Shown here: piece by piece, positions 16,976-24,600 of the stretch | How positions within the stretch are numbered: the first letter of the stretch is position 1 | Layout of the letters: each line of letters opens with the position of its first letter | Source of the DNA: Actinokineospora auranticolor | Lineage (GTDB): Bacteria; Actinomycetota; Actinomycetes; Mycobacteriales; Pseudonocardiaceae | NCBI RefSeq assembly: GCF_002934265.1 | Contig: NZ_PTIX01000015.1 | Span: 115,044 to 179,043, forward strand | Direction: 5' to 3' | Length of the DNA: 64,000 nt | Notes under the pieces: model-generated | Database searches by the model: none | Seen by the model: only the letters and a program-made list of their open reading frames with translations | Told to the model about the DNA's origin: nothing | Program-made: the position numbers and the translations under genes

Positions 16976-18655
16976 GTGGGGATCGCCGTGTTCGGGGACC
17001 TCTTGCGGTTCCACCGGTTGCGGGCCGGGTTGACGCAGGAGGAGTTGGCCGAGCGGACCGGGGTGAGTGTGCGGGCCATCTGTGACATGGAGCGCGGGCG
17101 GGCCCGCAATCCGCGGCTGCGGACCGCGGAGCTGTTGGCGTCCGGTCTGGGGTTGGCCGGGGAGTGCGAGTCGGAGTTCATGGGGTTGGCGCGTTCGTCG
17201 CCGCGTGCGGTGGAGCCGCCTGAGGAGGTGTCGTCGCACACGGGGTTGTGCGCGTTGCCGCCGGTGGTGATCGAGGTCACCGGTCGTGATCGTGAGTTGG
17301 GGGAGTTGCGCGCGCAGGCTCGGTTGGCTGAGGTGGGGCCTGGTGTGCGGACTGTGCTGGTGTCGGGGTTGCCCGGGGTGGGCAAGACGGCGTTGGCGGT
17401 GGAGGCCGGTCATCGGTTGGCGCACCGGTTCGACGGTGGCTGTCGTTTTCTGGATCTGCGTGGTGTGGACGCCGACCCGTTGACTCCGGCGCTCGCGCTG
17501 CACCGGTTGTTGGGCGCGTTCGGTGTCGAGGAGCGGGCCATCCCGGGGGATGAGGAGGACCGGTTGGCGTTGTACCGGTCGTTGGTGCGTGACCGGGCGC
17601 ACCTGCTGGTGTTGGACAACGCCGCGTGGGAGGGGCAGGTTCGGCCGCTGCTGGAGGGTGGGCCGGGGTCGATGGTGTTGGTGACCAGTCGTGGCACGTT
17701 GGCCGGGTTGGCCGCGCGGCACCGGTTGTCGGTGGAGGTGTTGTCGACTGGGCCCGCGGTGGAGTTGTTGGCGGTGGTGGCGGGTGCTGAGCGGGTGTCG
17801 GCCGAGCCTGCCGCGGCGGCTCGTGTGGCGGAGTTGTGCGGGGGGATGCCGTTGGCGTTGGTGATCGCGGGCAACCGGCTCACCAGTCGGGGCCGGTGGA
17901 CCATCGAGCACCTGTCTGAACAGCTCGCCGGTCAACGCCGCAGGTTGTCGGTGTTGACGGCGGGTGACCTGCGGGTGCGGACGGCGTTCGAGCTGTCGTA
18001 CCGGCATCTGCCCGCCGACGTGGCGCGTGTGTTCCGCGGGTTGGCGTTGGTGCCGGGCAGTGAGACGTCGGTGGAGTTGGCGGCGGTCGTGTCGGGTCTG
18101 TCGCCGGAGGTGGCGGAGTCCGCGTTGGAGGAGTTGGCCGACGCGGGGTTGATCGGCACGGCGGAGGTCCCGGGCCGCTACACCCACCACGACCTGATCC
18201 AGGTGTTCGCCAGCGAACAGCTCGACCAGGACGAGGATCCGGTCGTGGTCGCCCGTGCGGCGGTTCGGGCCCGGGCTTGGCTGTTGCGGGTGGCGGCGAA
18301 GGCGGCGGCGTGGTTCGACCCCGACCGCGACGGCGACGACACCGGGCCCGTTGACGGGCCGGATCCGATCCTCGATCGGGACGCCGCGCACGAGTGGCTG
18401 GTGGACGAGCTGCCCAACTGGCTCGGCGCGTTGCGCGCGGCCCGCGCGGACGGGGCGCACCGGGAGGTGCTGGAGTCGGCGCGGGCGGTGTACCGGTACG
18501 CGGAGTCGCGCGGTGCCGGGGAGCTGAGGCGGGAAGTGGGCCAGGCGGGTGCGGAGGCGGCGCGGGCGTTGGGGGCGCGGCCGGATCGCCCGTGGTGGGA
18601 GTTCGCTGTCCCCGGTGGCGCGTCGTCGGCAGGCCCGGTGGGCGTGACCGGGTAG
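16976..18655 (+). CDS. XRE-HTH plus NB-ARC (STAND) regulator, short C terminus
   Basis: A 559-residue protein from GTG 16976 after GGGGGGAGGG. HTH at residues 7-65 (RLRAGLTQEELAERTGVSVRAICDMERG), Walker A GLPGVGKT at 131-138, Walker B HLLVLDNA, sensor VLVTSR, GMPLAL (the GLPL box), then the ARC2 winged helix ending in a YTHHDLIQVFA box typical of AfsR-like STAND proteins. Compared with the 790-residue paralogue downstream it lacks most of the TPR sensor, keeping about 150 residues with DRDAAHEWLVDELPNWL. It probably arose by duplication with the next regulator. Confidence 0.85.
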   Translation: MGIAVFGDLLRFHRLRAGLTQEELAERTGVSVRAICDMERGRARNPRLRTAELLASGLGLAGECESEFMGLARSSPRAVEPPEEVSSHTGLCALPPVVIEVTGRDRELGELRAQARLAEVGPGVRTVLVSGLPGVGKTALAVEAGHRLAHRFDGGCRFLDLRGVDADPLTPALALHRLLGAFGVEERAIPGDEEDRLALYRSLVRDRAHLLVLDNAAWEGQVRPLLEGGPGSMVLVTSRGTLAGLAARHRLSVEVLSTGPAVELLAVVAGAERVSAEPAAAARVAELCGGMPLALVIAGNRLTSRGRWTIEHLSEQLAGQRRRLSVLTAGDLRVRTAFELSYRHLPADVARVFRGLALVPGSETSVELAAVVSGLSPEVAESALEELADAGLIGTAEVPGRYTHHDLIQVFASEQLDQDEDPVVVARAAVRARAWLLRVAAKAAAWFDPDRDGDDTGPVDGPDPILDRDAAHEWLVDELPNWLGALRAARADGAHREVLESARAVYRYAESRGAGELRREVGQAGAEAARALGARPDRPWWEFAVPGGASSAGPVGVTG

Positions 18656-18951
18656 TCGTCGGTCGTTTGTCGCGGAGCCGCTGGTGTCCCGGCGGTCGCG
18701 TTGGAGCGGCGACACGTTCTCCGGCGCGCCGGGCTTCCCCGGCTTGTGCGGCGTGCCGGGCCGCGGCGACTCGCACGACCATGCCGTGGTCTCGGCTCGG
18801 CGTTGTCGATCCACGTGGGGTCCCGGTCGGCCGGGCACCACGACACCGGTCGGCGGGTCGGCACCGGCGGAATGTCACCCGGCCGCACCTGCCCACACAA
18901 CGCGCGGTTCCGCCTGCCCGGCGACGAGTCGTCCGGTGTCGTGGTGGGCGA
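18656..18951. other. Intergenic DNA without a supported gene
   Basis: Between two plus-strand regulators. Open frames here are fragments of long antisense frames and lack ribosome sites and recognisable domains. The 3' part leads into the conserved upstream block beginning at 18952. Confidence 0.5.
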
Positions 18952-19002
18952 CCAGTACAGCGGCGTCCGCGCTCCCGGCGCCACGCGGAACCACCGGCAG
19001 GA
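18952..19002. promoter_or_regulatory. Conserved upstream block, copy 2
   Basis: CCAGTACAGC at 18952-18961 and ACGCGGAACCACCGGCAGGA at 18983-19002, matching copy 1 at 16818-16868 with the same spacing. Read on the minus strand both encode SCR(S/W)FRV and L(H/Y)W in the same frame. Confidence 0.55.
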
Positions 19003-19043
19003 GGGCGGGGAACCGGCAGGATTATCCGCCTTGCCGGTGGTGG

Positions 19044-19063
19044 CCAGGGACCGTGGTCCCTGG
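19044..19063. promoter_or_regulatory. Perfect palindrome, likely operator of the TPR-STAND regulator
   Basis: CCAGGGACC-GT-GGTCCCTGG: 9-bp arms, 2-bp centre, ending 33 bp before the ATG at 19097. The position and symmetry suit a dimeric HTH protein, possibly autoregulation. Confidence 0.6.
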
Positions 19064-19096
19064 AAGTCGTCCGGCGGGCCGTGATTCATTGGGCGC

Positions 19097-21469
19097 ATGT
19101 CCACCGCGTCGGGGGAGCCGAGTCCCGAGGTCTTCAGCACGTTGTTGCGCACCCACCGGGAGCGGGCCCGGTTGACGCAGGAGGAGCTGGCCGAGCGGGC
19201 GGGGGTCAGCGTCCGGGCGATCAGCGACATCGAGCGCGGGGTGGCGCGGAGCCCGCAGCGGCGCACGGTCACGGCGTTGGCGGGCCATCTGTCGTTGTCC
19301 GAGGTCGAGGTGGTGGAGTTCCTGGCCTCGGCGAGGTCGGCGCGGCCGAGGGTGGTGCCGCCGCCGCCCGCCACGACGGGCGCGCCGGTGTTCAGCCCGG
19401 CGGTGGTCGGTGTGCTGCCGCCCGCGATCGATGACCTGGCGGGGCGCGCCGAGGAGTTGGCGCAGGTGCGGGAGTTGGCGGAGGCGGTCGCGGCGGGTGG
19501 TAGGGCCGGGCAGGTGTTGGTGCTCAGCGGCCCGCCCGGCACGGGCAAGACGGCGGTGGCGACCAGTGCCGCGCACGCGTTGGGTGAGTTGTTCCCCGAC
19601 GGGCAGATCTTCCTGCGGCTGCGGGGCATGTCCGATGGGCCGGGCACCCCGGCGGATCTGCTGCACGTGGTGCTGCGGTCGATGGGGGTGGATGGTGTGC
19701 GGGTGCCTGCCGAGGTGGAGCAGCGCGCGAACCTGTGCCGGTTGCTGCTGCGGGACCGGCGGGCGTTGATCGTGCTCGACGACGCCGCGGACGAGGCGCA
19801 GGTGCGGCCGCTGCTGGTCGGTGGGCGCCGGTGTCTGACGTTGGTGACGAGCAGGCAGATGTTGGTCGGTCTCGCCGGGGTGCGGCGGGCCGCGTTGGAC
19901 GTGTTGGGGCGGGCGGCGGCGGTGCGGTTGGTGACGACGATCGTCGGCGCGGACCGGGTGGCCGACGAGCCGGGGGCGGCGGCGGAGCTGGTCGAGTTGT
20001 GCGGGCGGTTGCCGTTGGCGCTGCGGATCGCGGGGAACCGGTTGGCGAGTCGGCCGCGGTGGCCGATCGGCCGGTTGGTCGGGCAGTTGCGCGACCAGGG
20101 CAGGCGGTTGTCCGCGCTGACGGCGGGTGATCTGCGGTTGCGGGGTGTGTTCGACCTGTCGTACCGGCAGTTGAGTGAGCGGGCGGCGACGGCGTTCCGC
20201 AGGTTGGCGTTGGTGCCGGGGGCTGATTTCGCGGCGGGCGGGGTGGTGGCGCTCACCGGGGCGACGCCGGACGAGGCCGATGACCTTCTGGAGGAGTTGG
20301 CCGACGCGAGCCTGTTGCAGCCGTCGGCGGAGGGCCGGTACCAGTTCCACGACCTGCTGCGGGTGTTCGCCGCGGAGTGCCTGGCGCGCGATGAGCCGCC
20401 CGGGGTGGTGGCGGAGGCCGGGGGGCGGTTGACGGCGTGGTTGGTGGGGGCGGCGACCGGTGCGGCGGGCGGCTACTTCCGGCCGTCGGGCGCGCCGCGG
20501 GTGCCGTGCCCGGAGTTGGCCGATCACGTCGCGGCGGCGCGGTGGCTGGAGGTGGAGCGGGTCAACTGGCTGGCGGCGTTGCGCGCCACCTCCGCGCGCG
20601 GCGGGCACGAGGAGGTGATCGCCTTGGCTCGGGCGATGCACTGGTACTCCGAGATCGGCGGCACGGCGGCGACCTGGCACGAGGTGTTCAGCCTGGGCCT
20701 GGAGTCGGCGCTGGCCCTGGGTGATCGGCACGCCGAGGCGACGTTGCGCAACTTCCTGTCCTGGACCGAGTTCACCCTGTTCGACCGCCCCGTGGCGGCC
20801 GCCGAGATGGCGCGGGCGGCCCGGGTGGCGGCCGAGGCGGTGGGGGACCTGAGGGAGCAGGCGTGGTCGCGGGTCTACCTGGCCAACAGTGCCCCGGACG
20901 CCGACCAGGCGTGGCTGCTCGACGAGGCGGTCGACCTGTTCGACCGGGCCGCGGACCCGCTCGGTCTGCACCTGGCGCGGATGTTCCGGGGCGGTAACCG
21001 TCACCGGCGCGGTGATTTCCACGGCGCCGCCGAGGAGTACGCGACGTGTGTGGCGTATTTCGCGCATCCCACCGGGGAGAGCACGCCGGTGGACAGCACG
21101 CTGCGGGGCTACCTGCTGTGGCGCTCGGCGCAGAACCTGGCGGCGCTCGGGTCGCCGGAGCCCGCGTTGGCGCAGTGCGCGGAGGCGCTGTCGTTGTTCC
21201 GCGCCACCACGGCGGTGATGGGGGAGGCGACCGTGCTGCAGACGTGGGGTTCGCTCTCGCGTGGGCTCGGTGACCTCGACGGCGCCCGGACCCGGTTGGC
21301 GGCGGCGCTGGACCTGTTCGGCCGCATGGGGCAGCCCCTGCGGCAGATCGAGACCCTGGGTGAGTTGGCCGGGATCGCCGACGAGACCGGTGACCCCGAC
21401 ACCGCCCGCGCGCACCGCGAGCACGCGTCCGGTCTGCGCGCGGCCCTCGCGGAAACGAATTGCGGGTGA
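19097..21469 (+). CDS. XRE-HTH, NB-ARC, TPR (STAND) regulator upstream of the CdtB-GH43 gene
   Basis: A 790-residue protein. HTH at 13-75 (RARLTQEELAERAGVSVRAISDIERG), Walker A GPPGTGKT at 145-152, Walker B ALIVLDDA, TLVTSR, RLPLAL GLPL-like box, winged helix ending in YQFHDLLRVFAAE. About 340 residues of helical TPR-type repeats follow (AIHWYSE-like, ALALGDRHAEATLRNFLSW, ALAQCAEALSLFR, LGELAGIADETGD). This is the classic AfsR/GutR-type STAND layout, with ligand or partner sensing by the TPR part. It is the full-length member of the three paralogues. It ends 220 bp before the CdtB-like toxin gene on the same strand and is the best candidate for its activator. Confidence 0.85.
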   Translation: MSTASGEPSPEVFSTLLRTHRERARLTQEELAERAGVSVRAISDIERGVARSPQRRTVTALAGHLSLSEVEVVEFLASARSARPRVVPPPPATTGAPVFSPAVVGVLPPAIDDLAGRAEELAQVRELAEAVAAGGRAGQVLVLSGPPGTGKTAVATSAAHALGELFPDGQIFLRLRGMSDGPGTPADLLHVVLRSMGVDGVRVPAEVEQRANLCRLLLRDRRALIVLDDAADEAQVRPLLVGGRRCLTLVTSRQMLVGLAGVRRAALDVLGRAAAVRLVTTIVGADRVADEPGAAAELVELCGRLPLALRIAGNRLASRPRWPIGRLVGQLRDQGRRLSALTAGDLRLRGVFDLSYRQLSERAATAFRRLALVPGADFAAGGVVALTGATPDEADDLLEELADASLLQPSAEGRYQFHDLLRVFAAECLARDEPPGVVAEAGGRLTAWLVGAATGAAGGYFRPSGAPRVPCPELADHVAAARWLEVERVNWLAALRATSARGGHEEVIALARAMHWYSEIGGTAATWHEVFSLGLESALALGDRHAEATLRNFLSWTEFTLFDRPVAAAEMARAARVAAEAVGDLREQAWSRVYLANSAPDADQAWLLDEAVDLFDRAADPLGLHLARMFRGGNRHRRGDFHGAAEEYATCVAYFAHPTGESTPVDSTLRGYLLWRSAQNLAALGSPEPALAQCAEALSLFRATTAVMGEATVLQTWGSLSRGLGDLDGARTRLAAALDLFGRMGQPLRQIETLGELAGIADETGDPDTARAHREHASGLRAALAETNCG

Positions 21470-21560
21470 CGGTCCGGGCAAGCGCCCGAAAACGGAGATG
21501 CCGGAGTCCGTATCAGAACAAAATGGGTGGTAGAATCCTGCCGACCCCATAGAGATATGT

Positions 21561-21615
21561 CCGGTTCGAGTTTTTCGGGCAGACATCCGGGATTTTCGGG
21601 CAGGTTCCGGTTCGA
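21561..21615 (+). promoter_or_regulatory. Nested direct repeats in the CdtB-GH43 promoter region
   Basis: TTTTCGGGCAG occurs at 21572-21582 and 21593-21603, exactly 21 bp (two helical turns) apart. The pair is flanked by CCGGTTCGA at 21561-21569 and 21607-21615. The repeats lie 75-130 bp upstream of the ATG at 21690 and look like tandem binding sites for an activator. Confidence 0.6.
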
Positions 21616-21689
21616 TGCGGGCAACGAATTTCGCGGGTTTCAGGTGAATTGCTCGCGGGGTCGGTCTGTGACGTGGTTACGTTTCTTTC

Positions 21690-24600
21690 ATGTCATTTCC
21701 TCACATATTCCGGCGCGCCCGCGCGCGTCGTCGGCGCGCCGCGCGGTGGCGGGCGCGTGAGCCGGTCGCGGTCGGGCTCGCCCTGGTGCTGGCGCTCACC
21801 GGTGTCGCGGTGCCGTCGGTGGCGCGGGCGCGGGCGAACGACGACTCGCCGCTGGACCGCACGACCCTGATCACCAACAACATGCAGGGCCGCACGTCCG
21901 GGGGTGACGCGGCGGGCAAGTGGTCCCTCGACGTGCACGCCTACGCCCGCAACGCCCGCGTCGTGCTGCTGCAGGAGGTCGGCAGCGGCGGCCCGCCCGG
22001 GGCGGGGGACGGGGTGGACTGGTGGACCCCGGCTCCGGAGCGGCGCCGCTACACCCACTACGAGTGGCGGCCGGGCGGCGACCGGGACACCACGACGTAC
22101 AACGTCTACTACGCCCAGACCCAGGGCGGCACGAACGCCCCGGAGACCGACAACCAGGGGCGGGTGAACATCGCGATCGTGACCCGTGACCAGCCCAACG
22201 AGGCGCGGATCGTGGAGAACCCGGTCGCGGCGGGTCGCAACGCGCTCGGTATCCGGTTCGGCAACCACTGGTACTTCACCATGCACGCCCTGTCGGGTAC
22301 CGGCAACGACGTCGTGCCGATGCTCAACCGGATCGAGGACCGGGTCCGGGCGTGGGCGGCGGAGGCGGGCCTGAACCCGCGCGACGCCCAGTGGACCGTC
22401 GGCGGCGACTTCAACCTCGACCCCGACGAACTGCGGGCCCGCGGCGGTTACCCGTCGAACGCGGTGATCCGCAACTCCGGCCGGGCGACGCACCTGCGGG
22501 GCGGGGAGCTGGACTACTTCGTCACCACCGAGATCAACTACACCCGGGTGCCCGACCGGGAGGACATGCGCTCCTCGGACCACCTGGCGGTCCGGTTGGG
22601 GCCGCTGCAGGCGGCGGCGGGCAGTCCGCCGACGGCGACGATGCGGGTGAACACGACCGCGAACCTGGTGCACGCCGACAAACCGCCCGGCGCGTGGATC
22701 GGCACCACCCTGGCCGGGATGCTGGGCGCGCTGGCCATCCTGGTCTCCCGCAAACGCGACGGGCAGGTGGAGCTGGTCGGCTCCCAGTCGGCGGGCAACG
22801 GCCTGAACTACACGGGCAAACCCGGCGACGACACGACCCGGCTGGTCAAGCGCGGCGAGGGCGACATCCCCGAGTACCAGCCCAACGTGGCGCTGGTGCA
22901 GGCCGGGCTCAACGACGTGCTGGCCGGTCGGCAGGACGGGCTCGCGGGCAGGCTGGGGAGCCTGGTCGCCGAGGCGCGGGCGGTGAACCCGGAGATCGTG
23001 GTGGGCCTGGCCGAACTCACCCCCGCCGCCGACCCGCAGACCCAGCGGCGGATCACCGAGGTGAACACCGCGATCCGCGCGCTGGTGGCCGACGAGCAGC
23101 GGGCCGGGCACAAGGTGCTGCTGGTCGCCATGTGGGAGGTCACGACGGGTGACCTGGACTCCGACGGGCTCAGCCCGAACGACGCGGGCGCCCGCAAGAT
23201 CGCCGCCGCGTTCGCGGGCACCGTCACCGACGCCCAGATGCGGGGCTGGGTGGTGGAGCCGAACAACAACCGGCTCGACCGGCTGCCCGAACCGACCGTG
23301 GGCCGCACGAGCATCCGCAACGCCGACCCCAGCGTGATCCGCGTGGGGAGCACCTACTACTCGGTGGAGTCGAGCTACGGCCGGATCATGGTGCGGTCGG
23401 CGTCGAGCCCGGAGGGGCTCGGCGACTCGCTGCGGTCCCTGGTGTGGGCCGACAACGGGCTCGGCGAGATCTGGGCACCCGAGCTGACGCGGATCGGCGA
23501 CCGGTACTACATCTACTTCTCCGCCGGCAGAGGCGCCGCGCACCGGATGTACGTGATCGGCTCCGACGCGCCGGACCGCGACTACGGCCGAGAACGGAAA
23601 CTGGGCCTGCCCGACGACAAATGGGCGATCGACGGCGCCGCGTTCACCTTCGACAACCAACTCTGGTTCGTGTGGTCCGGCTGGGAGGGCGACACCAACG
23701 TCGAACAGAACCTCTACCTGGCGCGCATGAACGACCCCACCACCCCGACCGGCGCCCGGTTCCGGATCTCGCAGCCCCGCGAGCCGTGGGAGCGGGTGAC
23801 CGGCGACCCGTACATCAACGAGGCGCCGGAGCCGATCAAGGACCCGAACGGGCGGTTGCACATCGTGTACTCGGCCAACGGGTCGTGGACGGACAAGTAC
23901 TGCCTGGGCGACCTGCGGCTCAAAGCCGGGGGCAACCCGGAGTACGTGTGGGACTGGTACAAGTCCAACGGCTGCGTGATGGGCTCCGACGGCGCGAGCA
24001 TGATGTCGGGCTGGACGGCCACGGCGAACGTCAACGGCCCCGGGCACCACAGCTTCGTGCTGGAGAACGGCGACATCGGCACCAGCCCGCCCGCCGGGCG
24101 CAAGTTCCCGCTGGTGTACCACGGCGTGCCCAAGGGCATGACCTACAAGTGGGACAACCGGGTCTGGTACTCCGGCGGGTTCACCTGGTGGAACAACATC
24201 CCCTACGGGCGGCGGAACGTGCCGGGCGACAACGTCGACACCGGCTACAGCCTGGGGTTCTTCGAGGACGCGAACGCGCCGCTGCCCCCGCCGCCGGTGG
24301 TCCGGCCGCCGACCACACCGGGCCCGCCGGGGCAGAGCATCCGCAACGCGGACCCGAGCGTGATCCGCGTGGGCGCCACCTACTACTCGGTGGAGTCCGA
24401 CGGCGGCAACATCTACTCCCGCTCCGCCCCCGACATCCACGGCCTGGCCGACGCCGAGCGCAGGCTGATCTGGTCGGCGCCGCGGAACCTGCCGAACCTG
24501 TGGGCGCCGAAGATCACGCGCCTCAACGCCGCGCTCGGCACCCAGGTGTACGCGGTGTACTTCGCCTCCGGCGACGGCCAGGGCGGGCAGCGCATGTACT

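Noticed and set aside
15538..18841. Long minus-strand frames across the second STAND regulator
   Set aside because: They overlap a gene with clear HTH and Walker motifs; no ribosome site and low-complexity protein.
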